Shown: positions 29,968 through 40,977 of the stretch, piece after piece
Layout: every line of letters begins with the position of its first letter
How positions within the stretch are numbered: position 1 is the first letter of the stretch
From: Marinobacter zhanjiangensis
Lineage (GTDB): Bacteria > Pseudomonadota > Gammaproteobacteria > Pseudomonadales > Oleiphilaceae
NCBI RefSeq assembly: GCF_014651935.1
Contig: NZ_BMXV01000010.1
Location: forward strand, 1 to 64,000
Length of the DNA: 64,000 bases
Direction of reading: 5' to 3'
Notes under the pieces: model-generated
The model's database searches: none
What the model was told of the DNA's origin: nothing
Seen by the model: the letters and a program-made list of their open reading frames with translations, nothing else
Made by a program: the position numbers and the translations under genes

Positions 29968-31130
29968 GACGCCTCCGTCGCCATGGCCGGCGCAGAAGGT
30001 TCCGCCTGGTCGTCGCGCCAGGTGGTCTCGATCACCGCACCGCCAAGACAGACTTCGCCGTGATAGAAGACAACGGACTGGCCGGGTGTGACGGCCCGTT
30101 GCACCTCGTCGAAGATCACCCGGGTGCCGTGGGCGGTGACGATGACCTCACAGTCCTGGTCCGGCTGGCGATAGCGGGTCTTGGCCTTGCAGCGGAAACG
30201 TTGCGCCGGCGGCTCCCCCGCCACCCAGTCTACCGGCCCGCTGAGCAGGCCGCGGGAAAGCAGCAGGGGATGATGTTTACCCTGTACGGCTATCAGCACA
30301 TTTCGCTCCAGGTCCTTTTCCGCCACGTACCAGGGGTCGTCACTGAAACCCGCCAGGCCACCGATGCCCAGACCCTGGCGCTGGCCAATAGTGTGGTACA
30401 TCAGGCCCTGGTGGCGACCGATGACGTGGCCGTCGGGGGTCTGGATATCGCCGGGCTGCGCGGGCAGGTACTGCTTTAGGAAATCGCTGAACTTGCGTTC
30501 ACCAATGAAGCAGATACCGGTGGAGTCCTTCTTGTCCTGGGTCACGAAGCCCTGTTCCGCGGCGATGCGCCGGACCTCGGGTTTTTCCAGCTCACCCACC
30601 GGGAACAGGGTGCGGGCGACTCTTTCGCCGGATACCGCATGCAGGAAATAACTCTGGTCCTTGTTATTGTCCAGTCCTTTCAGCAGCTGGGCCCGGCCGG
30701 GGTGATCCGGGTCCGGGCGCTGGCGGGTGTAGTGACCGGTGGCAATAAAGTCGGCGCCCAGGGTCACCGCATAATCCAGGAACGCCCGGAATTTCACCTC
30801 CTTGTTGCACAGGATATCCGGGTTGGGGGTGCGGCCGGCACTGTATTCCGACAGGAAGTGCTCGAACACCCGGTCCCAGTATTCGGCGGCAAAGCTGGCA
30901 GTGTGCAGGGCAATGCCGATAGCGTCCGCTACCGCCTGAGCGTCGGCGAGGTCGGTCATGGCGGTGCAGTATTCGGTGCCGTCATCCTCGTCCCAGTTCT
31001 TCATGAACAGGCCTTCCACCCGGTAACCCTGATCCTTCAGCAGCCAGGCCGCCACGGAGGAGTCCACACCGCCGGACATGCCGACAATGACCCGGGTATC
31101 TTCTGGTTTGCTGGAAACGGGCTGATTCAT
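29964..31130 (-). CDS. mnmA: tRNA 2-thiouridylase MnmA
   Basis: A 388-residue enzyme that thiolates U34 of tRNAs for Lys, Glu and Gln. The ATP pyrophosphatase P-loop reads [16 protein letters not shown] (about 17-32); the catalytic Cys pair is probably in [12 protein letters not shown] and [13 protein letters not shown]. The sulfur comes through the Tus relay, a member of which is at 12038-12280. It has ATG 31130, lies 61 bases after nudJ, and overlaps hflD downstream. Confidence 0.96.
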   Translation of the reverse strand: MNQPVSSKPEDTRVIVGMSGGVDSSVAAWLLKDQGYRVEGLFMKNWDEDDGTEYCTAMTDLADAQAVADAIGIALHTASFAAEYWDRVFEHFLSEYSAGRTPNPDILCNKEVKFRAFLDYAVTLGADFIATGHYTRQRPDPDHPGRAQLLKGLDNNKDQSYFLHAVSGERVARTLFPVGELEKPEVRRIAAEQGFVTQDKKDSTGICFIGERKFSDFLKQYLPAQPGDIQTPDGHVIGRHQGLMYHTIGQRQGLGIGGLAGFSDDPWYVAEKDLERNVLIAVQGKHHPLLLSRGLLSGPVDWVAGEPPAQRFRCKAKTRYRQPDQDCEVIVTAHGTRVIFDEVQRAVTPGQSVVFYHGEVCLGGAVIETTWRDDQAEPSAPAMATEAS

Positions 31131-31191
31131 GGTGCTAATGGGTACTGGTTACCGGTGAATGTCTGGAGCGGAAGTGTAACATTGTTCATGG

Positions 31192-31644
31192 TTACTTCGC
31201 TTCCGGCTCAACGATGATATCCAGGGGAAATCGTCGCCCATCCCGGTAATCCAGTATGCAGTCGAGCACCATGGGGCTGCGCAGGCGGCTGCCGAGACCC
31301 CGGATTTCATCCAGGGTCAGCCAGTGGGCGGCCACGATGTCGTCGTCCAGCTGGTCGGTGACGTGGCGCAATGGGCGGGCGGCAAAACAGAAGCGGAAGT
31401 AGGTGACGCCGTTGGCTGGTGCAATGTAACGGTACATGCCCAGGAAGGCCTCGGGCTCGACCTCCCAGCCCGTTTCCTCGAGTGCTTCCCGGCGTGCGGC
31501 CTCGGTGATGGCCTCGCCTTCCTCGATATGGCCGGCGGGCTGGTTGAAAACAATCTGTCCGCTGATGTGCTCTTCCACCAGCAGAAAGCGTCCGCGGTCG
31601 TCTTCCACGATAACGGCGACGGTAGCGTGTGGTTTCCAGGTCAT
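31192..31644 (-). CDS. nudJ: NUDIX phosphatase NudJ
   Basis: A 150-residue NUDIX hydrolase. The Nudix box [20 protein letters not shown], then TGW, is intact (about residues 38-60) with the REALEE metal-binding glutamates. NudJ releases phosphate from thiamine pyrophosphates and nucleotides. The start overlaps the rluE stop by 4 bases (ATGA), and mnmA follows, as in enterobacteria and pseudomonads. Confidence 0.92.
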   Translation of the reverse strand: MTWKPHATVAVIVEDDRGRFLLVEEHISGQIVFNQPAGHIEEGEAITEAARREALEETGWEVEPEAFLGMYRYIAPANGVTYFRFCFAARPLRHVTDQLDDDIVAAHWLTLDEIRGLGSRLRSPMVLDCILDYRDGRRFPLDIIVEPEAK

Positions 31645-32282
31645 GGGGATTTCCGTTCAGGTTTGCGTCGGAGCTGGCGCTGGCCGGGCGTTTTCCCGGG
31701 GTGCGCCCGAGCCTTGCCCGGCCTGCGCGCGGAAGCGGGTGAGTGAATGGTAAGACTGCGGTAGGCACCCGGAGCAAGCCCTTCAAGACTCCACTCACCG
31801 ATCTGCCAGCGCACCAGCCTCAGGGTAGGGTGCCCGGTCGCTGCGGTCATGCGGCGCACCTGCCGGTTGCGGCCCTCGGTGAGTTTCAGTTCCAGCCACG
31901 ACGTGGGAATTCTGGCCCGTTCCCGTACCGGCGGGTTGCGGGGCCAGAGTGCCGGTGGATCAATGCGCCGTGCACTGGCCGGCCGGGTGGCGCCATCCTT
32001 GAGATGCAGTCCGCGCCGCAGCTGTTCAAGCGCCTCGTCGCTGATATTTCCTTCGACCTGGACCAGGTAGGTTTTGGTCATCTTCTGGCGTGGTGAGGCA
32101 ATGCGATGCTGCAGTCCACCGTCGTCTGTCAGCAGGACCAGGCCTTCAGAGTCGTAGTCCAGTCGGCCGGCGGGATAGACATGGGGCACATCGACGTAAT
32201 CCCCCAGAGTCGCCCGACCCTGATCATCACTGAACTGGCAAAGGGTATGGAAGGGTTTGTTGAGCAGGATAAGAGCAGCCAT
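31641..32282 (-). CDS. rluE: 23S rRNA pseudouridine(2457) synthase RluE
   Basis: A 213-residue RsuA-family pseudouridine synthase without the S4 domain. It starts [15 protein letters not shown]; the catalytic Asp lies in [18 protein letters not shown] (about residue 42); [12 protein letters not shown] and [12 protein letters not shown] complete the family pattern. The last 30 residues are basic and low complexity ([12 protein letters not shown]), longer than in E. coli. It is probably the head of the rluE-nudJ-mnmA-hflD set. Confidence 0.92.
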   Translation of the reverse strand: MAALILLNKPFHTLCQFSDDQGRATLGDYVDVPHVYPAGRLDYDSEGLVLLTDDGGLQHRIASPRQKMTKTYLVQVEGNISDEALEQLRRGLHLKDGATRPASARRIDPPALWPRNPPVRERARIPTSWLELKLTEGRNRQVRRMTAATGHPTLRLVRWQIGEWSLEGLAPGAYRSLTIHSPASARRPGKARAHPGKTPGQRQLRRKPERKSP

Positions 32283-32355
32283 CCTGACATGTTAACAGAC
32301 TTCCATCTGTTGACCGTCAGGGATGGCTTGTGATCGCGGTGCTGCCGGCCCGAAG

Positions 32356-32652
32356 TCAGCCGTTGACCATGCGAACCACGTTACTCGTGCGTTCCTGCCC
32401 GGCATCGTCTCTGGCTGGCCGGGACTCCTGGCCCTTTGTCGCCGGTTGCTGTTCCGGGACGATGTTGACGGCATGAACACCCTTGTCGCTGGGTTTCTTT
32501 TCAAAGGTTACCGGCTGCCCGGCTTTGAGGGTTTTATACCCTTCCATCTGTACCGAGGAGAAATGTGCAAACAGGTCATCACTGCAGCCCTCTTCGATAA
32601 TGAAGCCATAACCCTTGGCGTTATTGAACCACTTTACTTTGCCCCTTGGCAT
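32356..32652 (-). CDS. cspD: Cold-shock-domain protein CspD
   Basis: A 98-residue protein: one cold-shock domain (1-68) with the RNA-binding motifs GKVKWFNNAKGYGFI and DLFAHFSSVQ, then a polar tail. The position opposite clpS, the length beyond 70 residues and the tail agree with CspD, a stationary-phase inhibitor of replication in E. coli that Lon degrades. Its upstream region is the long gap shared with clpS. Confidence 0.9.
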   Translation of the reverse strand: MPRGKVKWFNNAKGYGFIIEEGCSDDLFAHFSSVQMEGYKTLKAGQPVTFEKKPSDKGVHAVNIVPEQQPATKGQESRPARDDAGQERTSNVVRMVNG

Positions 32653-33238
32653 GATGAACTCCCTTGTCCCGTCATTATCTGTCTTAACGGTTGGCCTCGG
32701 TGGAGACCGCCCGATTACGGTGTTTTACACAATTTTACATTGCAGGATTTACTTTTGATCATTCGTCGTTGCGAGTCAACACCAAAGTCGCGGGAATTAC
32801 TGATTGTGCACATTACATCCTCGTTAAGGAGGTATATGCCCCAATGATATCGACAGATTTGTGTGTTTATGTGTCGCAGGGTTATAGCCCGGGAATGGTT
32901 AAAAGCGACAGATCTAAGGCCGCTGTCCACCCCCGTACGGCAGGCAAGCGAAAACCACCCGGCCGGCCTTGCCGGTTGCTATTGCTTCGCACTGGTTGAA
33001 GAGGGGGGCGACGCGGTATGATGATTGATTGAACCCGGTGGCGGTTTTGCTGTCGTAACTGTGTCGGTTGCCTGTTCGTTCAGAGAATGGTGGTGTGGCA
33101 GACAAACACACTGCATCCTGACGGGCAGGATAGCGGCATAGAAGGCGTCCAGTGGCACAGCAAAGCATTCCCGATCTTGAAAACCCGCCTCCGGACACCC
33201 ATCTTATGTCACAGAAACCGACATCCGGTAACAGAATC
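32653..33238. other. Divergent control region between cspD and clpS
   Basis: This 586-base stretch has no recognised gene. It must hold the promoters of cspD (minus) and clpS (plus). It includes an AAGGAGG motif at 32826-32832, three bases before a tiny frame encoding MPQ and then stop (32836-32847). That frame overlaps as ATGA with a 51-codon frame, 32844-32999, encoding a basic peptide of unknown value. The GC-rich inverted repeat around 32960-32980 is weak. Confidence 0.5.
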
Positions 33239-33607
33239 ATGCGGACTCTGAGAAATTCTCTACTAGTATTGAGTCAGGGGGATCAAAACGGCGAGGACGA
33301 GCCCGGTCGCGAAGACAGCGTCAGTGTGGCGCCGGAAAAGCCGGCCCTGAAACGGCCCGCCCGATACCAGGTGGTTCTCCTGAATGATGATTACACGCCC
33401 ATGGATTTCGTCGTGGATGTGTTGATGAAATTCTTCGCCATGAACGAAGAAAAGGCGACGCAGGTGATGCTGCTCGTCCATACGCAGGGAAAGGCCGTAT
33501 GTGGGGTGTATACCCGGGACATCGCGGAAACGAAAGCAGCGCAGGTGAACCAGTATTCCTCCGAATGCGAGCAACCGCTGCTGTGCGAGATAGAACGTGC
33601 GGACTGA
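33239..33607 (+). CDS. clpS: ATP-dependent Clp protease adaptor ClpS
   Basis: A 122-residue N-recognin that hands proteins with N-terminal Leu, Phe, Tyr or Trp to ClpAP. The N-degron pocket motif [16 protein letters not shown] (about residues 45-60), [13 protein letters not shown] and [18 protein letters not shown] are all intact. The N-terminal 40 residues are flexible. ATG 33239 gives a family-length protein; ATG 33206 or 33152 are in-frame alternatives. clpA follows 22 bases downstream. Confidence 0.94.
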   Translation: MRTLRNSLLVLSQGDQNGEDEPGREDSVSVAPEKPALKRPARYQVVLLNDDYTPMDFVVDVLMKFFAMNEEKATQVMLLVHTQGKAVCGVYTRDIAETKAAQVNQYSSECEQPLLCEIERAD

Positions 33608-33629
33608 CTGACCTTATGCGGGGTGGCCC

Positions 33630-35900
33630 ATGCTGAGCAAAGATCTAGAAATTACGCTGAATGCCGCGTTCCGGAATGCCCGGGACAAGCGTCATGAATT
33701 CATGACGGTTGAGCACCTGTTGCTGGCATTGCTGGACAACGATTCAGCGGTGGGCGTCCTTAAAGCCTGCGGGGCAGACCTCCAGCGTCTGCAGGATGAC
33801 CTTACCGAGTTTGTGGACTCCACCACGCCGCTGATACCCGGCACTGATAACGAAAGGGAGACCCAGCCAACTCTGGGCTTCCAGCGTGTCCTGCAGCGGG
33901 CGGTCTTCCATGTCCAGTCTTCCGGCAAGAAGGAGGTGACCGGCGCCAACGTGCTGGTGGCCATCTTCAGCGAACAGGAGAGCCAGGCGGTTTACCTGCT
34001 CAAGAAACAGAACATTGCCCGCATTGATGTGGTCAACTTTGTTTCCCATGGTATCTCGAGAGTACAGGGCGCCGAGGATCAGGAATCGCCGGATCCCGCC
34101 GCGCAGGAAGAAGGGGCCGAAGAGGGCTCCTCCAACAAGCCACTGGAAGCCTATGCCTCCAACCTCAACGAGCAGGCCCGTCAGGGGCGTATCGATCCGC
34201 TGATCGGTCGTGAACATGAGGTCGAACGGGTGGTGCAGATCCTGGTGCGTCGCCGCAAGAACAATCCGCTGCTGGTGGGTGAGGCCGGCGTTGGCAAGAC
34301 CGCCATCGCAGAGGGTCTGGCAAGACGCATCGTGGACGGACAGGTGCCCGATATCATTTCCGATGCGGTGGTCTACTCTCTCGATCTGGGTGCGCTGCTT
34401 GCCGGCACCAAGTACCGGGGCGATTTCGAGAAGCGGCTGAAAGGTCTGCTTGCCGAACTCAAGAAGGAAAAGCGGGCGATTCTCTTCATTGACGAGATCC
34501 ACACCATCATCGGCGCCGGTTCGGCTTCCGGTGGCGTGATGGACGCCTCCAACCTGCTCAAGCCGATGCTCGGCTCCGGTGAGATTCGCTGCATTGGCTC
34601 CACCACCTTCTCCGAGTTCCGCGGGATTTTCGAGAAGGACAGCGCGCTGGCCCGTCGTTTCCAGAAGATTGATGTGAACGAGCCCAGCGTTGACGACACT
34701 TATGAGATTCTCAAGGGGCTCAAGCCGCACTTCGAGAAGCACCATGATCTGAAGTACACCGACAAGGCCCTGCGTGTGGCGGCTGAAATGGCGGACCGGT
34801 ACATTTCCGACCGCCATCTGCCGGACAAGGCCATCGACGTGATCGACGAGGCCGGTGCGCGCCAGCGGCTGTTGCCGGAAGCCAAGCGTCGTAAGGTGAT
34901 TGGCGTATCCGCCATTGAAGATGTGGTGGCCACCATCGCCCGTATTCCACCGAAGAGTGTGTCCAGCAACGACAAGGACCTGCTGCGCAATCTGGAGCGG
35001 GACCTGAAGATGACCGTGTTCGGCCAGGATCCGGCCATCGAGTCCCTGTCCAATGCCATCAAGCTGGCCCGGGCCGGACTCAAGGCGCCGGAGAAGCCGG
35101 AGGGTGCCTTCCTGTTCGCCGGCCCCACCGGTGTCGGCAAGACCGAGGTCACGCGCCAGCTGGCGAAGGTTCTGGGCATCGAGCTGGTCCGCTTCGACAT
35201 GTCGGAATACATGGAGCGCCATACCGTGTCACGGTTGATTGGTGCGCCTCCGGGGTACGTTGGTTTCGACCAGGGTGGCCTGCTGACCGAATCCGTGAAC
35301 AAGCACCCTCATTGCGTGCTGCTGCTGGACGAGATCGAGAAGGCACACCCGGAAGTGTTCAACCTGCTGCTGCAGGTAATGGATCACGGCACGCTGACCG
35401 ACAATAATGGCCGCAAGGCAGACTTCCGTCATGTCATCCTGGTGATGACCACCAACGCGGGGGCCGAGGATATCAGTCGCCGCTCTATTGGTTTCCAGGA
35501 GCAGGACCACAGCACCGATGGCATGGAGGTGATCAACAAGATGTTCACTCCGGAATTCCGCAACCGCCTGGATTCGATTATCCAGTTCGGCGGTCTGGCA
35601 CCGGAAATCATCACCCACGTGGTGGACAAGTTCCTGACCGAACTTCAGGCCCAGCTCGACGAGAAACACGTGGTGCTGCATGTGGATGATGAGGCCAAGC
35701 TCTGGCTGGCGGAGAAAGGATACGACCCGACCATGGGCGCACGCCCGATGGCGCGCCTGATCCAGGACAAGATCAAGCGTCCGCTGGCGGAGCAGATCCT
35801 GTTTGGTGCGCTGTCCGAAAACGGCGGCGAGGTGAATGTCCACCTCAAGGACGGGGAGCTGGTGTTCGAGTACGAGGACGAGCCCGCCGAAGCGGTCTGA
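33630..35900 (+). CDS. clpA: ClpAP protease ATPase subunit ClpA
   Basis: A 756-residue AAA+ unfoldase. The N-domain (1-145) binds ClpS. D1 has Walker A GEAGVGKT (about 215) and Walker [10 protein letters not shown]2 has [10 protein letters not shown] (about 495), [14 protein letters not shown] and the arginine-finger part [11 protein letters not shown]. There is no ClpB-like middle coiled coil, and a ClpP-binding IGL-type loop is expected in D2. It forms an operon with clpS. A terminator hairpin at 35954-35979 follows. Confidence 0.97.
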   Translation: MLSKDLEITLNAAFRNARDKRHEFMTVEHLLLALLDNDSAVGVLKACGADLQRLQDDLTEFVDSTTPLIPGTDNERETQPTLGFQRVLQRAVFHVQSSGKKEVTGANVLVAIFSEQESQAVYLLKKQNIARIDVVNFVSHGISRVQGAEDQESPDPAAQEEGAEEGSSNKPLEAYASNLNEQARQGRIDPLIGREHEVERVVQILVRRRKNNPLLVGEAGVGKTAIAEGLARRIVDGQVPDIISDAVVYSLDLGALLAGTKYRGDFEKRLKGLLAELKKEKRAILFIDEIHTIIGAGSASGGVMDASNLLKPMLGSGEIRCIGSTTFSEFRGIFEKDSALARRFQKIDVNEPSVDDTYEILKGLKPHFEKHHDLKYTDKALRVAAEMADRYISDRHLPDKAIDVIDEAGARQRLLPEAKRRKVIGVSAIEDVVATIARIPPKSVSSNDKDLLRNLERDLKMTVFGQDPAIESLSNAIKLARAGLKAPEKPEGAFLFAGPTGVGKTEVTRQLAKVLGIELVRFDMSEYMERHTVSRLIGAPPGYVGFDQGGLLTESVNKHPHCVLLLDEIEKAHPEVFNLLLQVMDHGTLTDNNGRKADFRHVILVMTTNAGAEDISRRSIGFQEQDHSTDGMEVINKMFTPEFRNRLDSIIQFGGLAPEIITHVVDKFLTELQAQLDEKHVVLHVDDEAKLWLAEKGYDPTMGARPMARLIQDKIKRPLAEQILFGALSENGGEVNVHLKDGELVFEYEDEPAEAV

Positions 35901-35953
35901 CAGTGGGCCCCCTGGTTCAGGGGGCCACCAGCAACCCGGTCGTCATTAACAAC

Positions 35954-35979
35954 AAAAGCCCCGCCATGGCGGGGCTTTT
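35954..35979. terminator. Bidirectional terminator between clpA and infA
   Basis: A perfect inverted repeat, AAAAGCCCCGCC then the complement, centred on the AT at 35966-35967, is followed by TTTTGTTTG on the plus strand; its A-run gives a T-run on the minus strand. It lies between the convergent genes clpA and infA and can serve both. Confidence 0.92.
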
Positions 35980-36030
35980 GTTTGTGCAGATGTCAGGCCG
36001 CTGATCTGTCGGCCCGGCAGACTGACGGCA

Positions 36031-36249
36031 TTAACGGGCGCGATAGACGATACGGCCCTTGCTCAGGTCGTAGGGGGTCAGCTCGACCTTGACCTTGTCG
36101 CCAGTTAGGATGCGGATGTAGTTCTTGCGCATCTTGCCGGAGATGTGGGCAGTGACAACGTGACCGTTGCTCAGCTCCACACGAAACATGGTATTCGGAA
36201 GCGTATCAACAATAACGCCTTCCATTTCAATGACATCTGATTTCGCCAT
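36031..36249 (-). CDS. infA: Translation initiation factor IF-1
   Basis: A 72-residue S1-like OB-fold protein, essential for initiation: it binds the 30S A site. The sequence starts [20 protein letters not shown] and ends in [25 protein letters not shown] wording, nearly invariant in the family. Its neighbours clpA and bpt/aat are standard. Confidence 0.98.
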   Translation of the reverse strand: MAKSDVIEMEGVIVDTLPNTMFRVELSNGHVVTAHISGKMRKNYIRILTGDKVKVELTPYDLSKGRIVYRAR

Positions 36250-36298
36250 TCAGTACGAACCTCTCTTGATTGGGTTTCCCTGATTCTGGAATGGCGCA

Positions 36299-36327
36299 AT
36301 TCTGCCTCATTTGCAGGCGATTGGCAA
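36299..36327 (-). promoter_or_regulatory. Candidate sigma-70 promoter of infA
   Basis: On the minus strand TTGCCA (36327-36322) is followed after 17 bases by CAGAAT (36304-36299). The -35 agrees with the consensus at five of six positions and the -10 at four. It lies 50-78 bases before the infA start. Confidence 0.45.
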
Positions 36328-36398
36328 AAAAAGCGTCCATTCGGCGTAAGTTTTTTCCTATGGAATTACCGAGAGGCTAGTGTTCAGGCAGACTAGGA

Positions 36399-37124
36399 TC
36401 AGGATTTGTCCGAATCCGGATCAAACTCCTGCCACGAGCCATCGATGAGTGCTTCAATGGGGCGGTAGCGGGTCTTGTAGTTCATTTTGCGGCTTTCACG
36501 GATCCAGTAGCCCAGATACAGCCACGGCAAACCCCGCTCCCTGGCTTCGCGGATCTGCCAGAGAATGGCCAGTGTGCCCAGGCTACGCTGGTCGTGATCC
36601 GGGCTGAAAATGGTATAGATGGCAGACAGGCCGTCTTCCAGTTCGTCCAGGACCGCAAGCCCGATGAGTTCGTCGCCGACGCTCATTTCCAGAAACCAGC
36701 TGTTGGTGGCGCCTTCCACCAGGAATGACTGGAACTGGTCCCGGGACGGAGGGTACATGTCACCATCGGAGTGGCGTTCGTTAATGTAACGGGCGTAAAG
36801 CTGGTAGAAGCGCTCGGAAAACCGGGCGGGCACAAGATTGAAGGTGACATCCTCATTGCGTTTCCATACCCGCCGCTGGGACCGGTCGGGCCGGAAGGCG
36901 CGGGTGTCCAGGCGAACAGGGACGCAGGCATTGCAGTATTCGCAATGGGGCCGGTAATAATGGGAGCCGCTGCGACGAAAACCCAGGGCGGTCAGTTGGG
37001 AGTAGAGGCGTTTGTCCACATTGGCCCTGGGGTCCACAAACATGGTGGTGGCCTCACGGCCCGGCAGGTAGCTGCAGGTATGGGCCGGTGTTGCGAAGAA
37101 TACCAGTGTTCTCAGGCTGCTCAT
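36399..37124 (-). CDS. bpt: Aspartate/glutamate leucyltransferase Bpt
   Basis: A 241-residue aminoacyl-tRNA-protein transferase that adds Leu to N-terminal Asp or Glu, creating ClpS substrates. The N-terminal part carries HYYRPHCEYCNACVPVRLD with conserved cysteines, and the C-terminal GNAT-like half has LYLGYWIRESRKMNYKTRYR. It is encoded next to aat, with 10 bases between, and close to clpSA, the other parts of the pathway. Confidence 0.95.
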   Translation of the reverse strand: MSSLRTLVFFATPAHTCSYLPGREATTMFVDPRANVDKRLYSQLTALGFRRSGSHYYRPHCEYCNACVPVRLDTRAFRPDRSQRRVWKRNEDVTFNLVPARFSERFYQLYARYINERHSDGDMYPPSRDQFQSFLVEGATNSWFLEMSVGDELIGLAVLDELEDGLSAIYTIFSPDHDQRSLGTLAILWQIREARERGLPWLYLGYWIRESRKMNYKTRYRPIEALIDGSWQEFDPDSDKS

Positions 37125-37134
37125 TCAGTGCCCC

Positions 37135-37893
37135 TTAACCAGTGGTCCCTGAATGGTATGACAGGGCACCGGTTTCATGTCCCGGACTTTTGCCCTGCCA
37201 GGTCCAGTCCAGTCTCCAGCGGGTGTCCCGGGGTGGGTGGTCAACATTTTCTCCCAGTATAGTCAGGAATGCCCGCCGTGGAATAGTTTGTGCCCCCATT
37301 GTCAGCAAATGCGGGCTTTCCACCTGACAGTCCATCAGCCGGTAGCCCGAGCGCTTCAGTTGTCCACATAAATGCACCAGTACCGCCTTGGAGGCGTTGG
37401 TCTCCAGGGAAAACATGGACTCGCCAAAAAAACAGCGCCCGATAGCAAGCCCGTACAGGCCGCCTACCAGTTCGTCCCGCTGGTTCCAGGCCTCGATGGA
37501 ATGGGCGTGACCCTGACGGTGGAGCTCGATATAGGCCTGCTCCATATCGTCGGTAATCCAGGTGCCTTCCGGACGCGTGGAGCCGCACAGGTGGATAATA
37601 CGGCGGAAGGCTTGGTCCGTGCTGATCCGGAAGCGCTTCTGGTTCAGGGTCCGGCGCAGGCTGCGGGACACATGAACGTCGTCGGGAAAGAGTACACAGC
37701 GGGGGTCCGGAGACCACCAGAGGATGGGCTGGTCATCGCTGAACCAGGGAAAGATACCGTGACGGTAGGCAAGCAGCAGGCGCGCGGGCGACAAATCGCC
37801 CCCGATAGCAAGCAGGCCGTCGGGTTCGTCAAGGGCTTCCTCCGCCGGTGGAAACCACAGCTGATCCGGATCAAGCCAGGGCAGGGCGCTCAT
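37135..37893 (-). CDS. aat: Leucyl/phenylalanyl-tRNA-protein transferase Aat
   Basis: A 252-residue enzyme that adds Leu or Phe to proteins with N-terminal Lys or Arg. It is recognised by LLAIGGDLSPARLLLAYRHG then IFPWFS (about 26-52), WWSPDPRCVLFP, ESMFSLETNASKAVL (catalytic region) and LMDCQVESPHLLTMGAQ. It lies between trxB and bpt on the minus strand, as in pseudomonads. Confidence 0.96.
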   Translation of the reverse strand: MSALPWLDPDQLWFPPAEEALDEPDGLLAIGGDLSPARLLLAYRHGIFPWFSDDQPILWWSPDPRCVLFPDDVHVSRSLRRTLNQKRFRISTDQAFRRIIHLCGSTRPEGTWITDDMEQAYIELHRQGHAHSIEAWNQRDELVGGLYGLAIGRCFFGESMFSLETNASKAVLVHLCGQLKRSGYRLMDCQVESPHLLTMGAQTIPRRAFLTILGENVDHPPRDTRWRLDWTWQGKSPGHETGALSYHSGTTG

Positions 37894-37954
37894 CGGGTCT
37901 GCCTCTTACTGCCTGTCCCGGCTTCTGCCGGGGCAGGCGATTTCAGGGTCAGAT

Positions 37955-39004
<1,050 letters not shown>

Positions 39005-39123
39005 TCAGGGTCGTTTGCAGATTTTCCGAGGACGGAGAGGATACCAATGTGCGCCCCAAACGCGAATTTGATTGCCGCAATTCTGCCGATTGAGCGGTAC
39101 TATTCCTGACCCGGTAGCCGTTA

Positions 39124-40041
39124 TCAGCCGCGACCAATGACCGGTACCTGGTCCAGCAGCTGCCTTACCCGTTGCTCCCCCTTGCCACTGTCGCCCTGTT
39201 CCAGCCGGTGAGCGGCGATGGCAGGAAACACCGTCTGCACGTCGTCCGGCAGCACATGGTGACGACCCTGCATCAGCGCCCATGCCCGTGAGGCCCGCAC
39301 CAGGCCGAGTCCGGCCCGGGGTGAAAGACCATAAAGCAGCCCCGGCATCCGACGGCTTTCTTCCAGCAGGCTCTGGATGTAGTCCAGCAGGGCCGGGCTG
39401 GTGCTGACCCTGGCCACGCCTTCCTGCAGCGTCTTGAGGTCATCGATGTGGAACATGGTCCGCAGTCGTTCGGTCATCTGGCGCCGGTCTTCCCCCTCCA
39501 GCAATTCACGCTCTGCCTTCGGATCCGGGTAGCCCAGCCGCAGCCGCATCAGGAAACGGTCGAGCTGGGACTCCGGCAGAGGGTAGGTGCCGCCCTGTTC
39601 CGCCGGGTTCTGGGTGGCAATCACAAAGAATGGCAGCGGTAGCGGGCGTGTTTCCCCTTCGATAGACACCTGGCGCTCTTCCATGGCTTCCAGCAGGGCG
39701 CTCTGGGTTCGCGGTGAGGCGCGGTTGATCTCGTCGGCCAGCACCACCTGGGCGAAGATCGGGCCCTGGTGAAACACCAGCGAACCGGCCTCACGGTCGT
39801 ACATGGAAAAACCCAGCACGTCTGCCGGCAGCAGGTCGTTGGTGAACTGGATGCGCTGGTAACTGAGCCCCATTACCTTGGCAAGGGCATGGGACAGCGT
39901 GGTCTTGCCCATGCCGGGGATGTCCTCGATCAGCAAATGGCCCTGGGCCAGCAGCCCGCACAGGGCAAGCCGGATCTGCGGTTCCTTGCCAAGAACAATG
40001 TGGTTAAGCTCGGTGATCGCGGCGTCGATCAGTTTCTTCAT
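39124..40041 (-). CDS. MoxR-family AAA+ ATPase
   Basis: A 305-residue ATPase chaperone. Walker A is EDIPGMGKTTLSHALA (about 38-53), Walker B VVLADEINRASP (about 100-111), followed by sensor 1 VIATQNPAEQGGTYPLPESQ and a lid domain. MoxR proteins normally precede DUF58, VWA and transglutaminase genes; none follow here, trxB being next after 215 bases. It starts 21 bases after aguB and might be read from the aguAB promoter. The client is unknown. Confidence 0.9.
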   Translation of the reverse strand: MKKLIDAAITELNHIVLGKEPQIRLALCGLLAQGHLLIEDIPGMGKTTLSHALAKVMGLSYQRIQFTNDLLPADVLGFSMYDREAGSLVFHQGPIFAQVVLADEINRASPRTQSALLEAMEERQVSIEGETRPLPLPFFVIATQNPAEQGGTYPLPESQLDRFLMRLRLGYPDPKAERELLEGEDRRQMTERLRTMFHIDDLKTLQEGVARVSTSPALLDYIQSLLEESRRMPGLLYGLSPRAGLGLVRASRAWALMQGRHHVLPDDVQTVFPAIAAHRLEQGDSGKGEQRVRQLLDQVPVIGRG

Positions 40042-40062
40042 GGAAGGCCCGTTGTTTGTGTG

Positions 40063-40977
40063 TCAGTCCCGTACCCGTTTGAGTATGTCGTTATAGGCGT
40101 CGATACGCCTGTCTCTCAGGTACGGCCATAGGCGGCGAACGGACTCGCTGCGGTGCTGGTCGATATCCACCGTCAGAACTGCTTCCTGGTGCTCCTCCGC
40201 CCGGCTCAGCACTTCGCCCTGGGGGCCGCAGATAAAGCTGTTACCCCAGAAGCGGATGCCGGCTGACTGGCCGGAGGGGTCGGGTTCGGTGCCCACCCGG
40301 TTGGGCGCGATCACCGGCAGGCCATTGGCCACCGCGTGGCCACGCTGCACGGTGACCCAGGCGTCCAGTTGCCGGGCCTGCTCGTCGGGGTCATCGGTGG
40401 TATCCCAGCCGATGGCGGTGGGATAGATCAGCAGATCGGCGCCGGCCAGGGCCATCAGGCGGGCGGCTTCCGGATACCATTGGTCCCAGCAGACCAGAAC
40501 GCCGAGCCGGCCCACGGAGGTGTCGATGGGTGTGAAGCCATTGCGGCCGTCATTGCAGGTGGCGTCGCCGGGGGTGAAGTAGAACTTCTCATAGAACCCG
40601 GGGTCGTCCGGAATGTGCATCTTGCGGTAGATACCGGCAAGGGAGCCGTCGGTTTCCACCACCACGGCGGTGTTGTGGTATACGCCGCTCATGCGGCGCT
40701 CGAACACCGAGCCCACCAAAACGATGCCCAGTTCCCCTGCCAGTGCGCAAAGCCGGTCCGTGGTAGGGCCGGGAATGGGCTCCGCCAGGTCAAAGACCGA
40801 GGTGTCTTCTGTCTGGCAGAAGTACAGGGTAGCGTGCAGTTCCTGTAATACCACCAGTTGCGCACCTTCACTGGCGGCCTGCCTGACCAGCCGTTCCGAG
40901 GTGTCGAGGCTGGCGGTCTTGTCGTCGCTGCAGGTCTGCTGGATGGCCGCGACCCTGAGATTCCGGTTGCCGGTCAT
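40063..40977 (-). CDS. aguB: N-carbamoylputrescine amidohydrolase AguB
   Basis: A 304-residue nitrilase-superfamily enzyme that turns N-carbamoylputrescine into putrescine. The catalytic triad is visible: Glu in VVLQELHATLYF (about 47), Lys in YRKMHIPDDPGFYEKFYF (about 125), and Cys in LGVLVCWDQWYPEAARL (about 161). The long match around the Lys is specific for AguB. It overlaps aguA by 4 bases (ATGA), so the two steps are translated together. Confidence 0.95.
   Translation of the reverse strand: MTGNRNLRVAAIQQTCSDDKTASLDTSERLVRQAASEGAQLVVLQELHATLYFCQTEDTSVFDLAEPIPGPTTDRLCALAGELGIVLVGSVFERRMSGVYHNTAVVVETDGSLAGIYRKMHIPDDPGFYEKFYFTPGDATCNDGRNGFTPIDTSVGRLGVLVCWDQWYPEAARLMALAGADLLIYPTAIGWDTTDDPDEQARQLDAWVTVQRGHAVANGLPVIAPNRVGTEPDPSGQSAGIRFWGNSFICGPQGEVLSRAEEHQEAVLTVDIDQHRSESVRRLWPYLRDRRIDAYNDILKRVRD

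Noticed and set aside
33744..35222. 492-codon open frame antisense to clpA
   Set aside because: It is a shadow of the GC-rich clpA gene: it follows the codon periodicity of the sense strand and has no start signals or family resemblance.
36375..36398. Third copy of the CTAGTGT-type element end
   Set aside because: Only seven bases agree with the element end, and there is no inverted partner.
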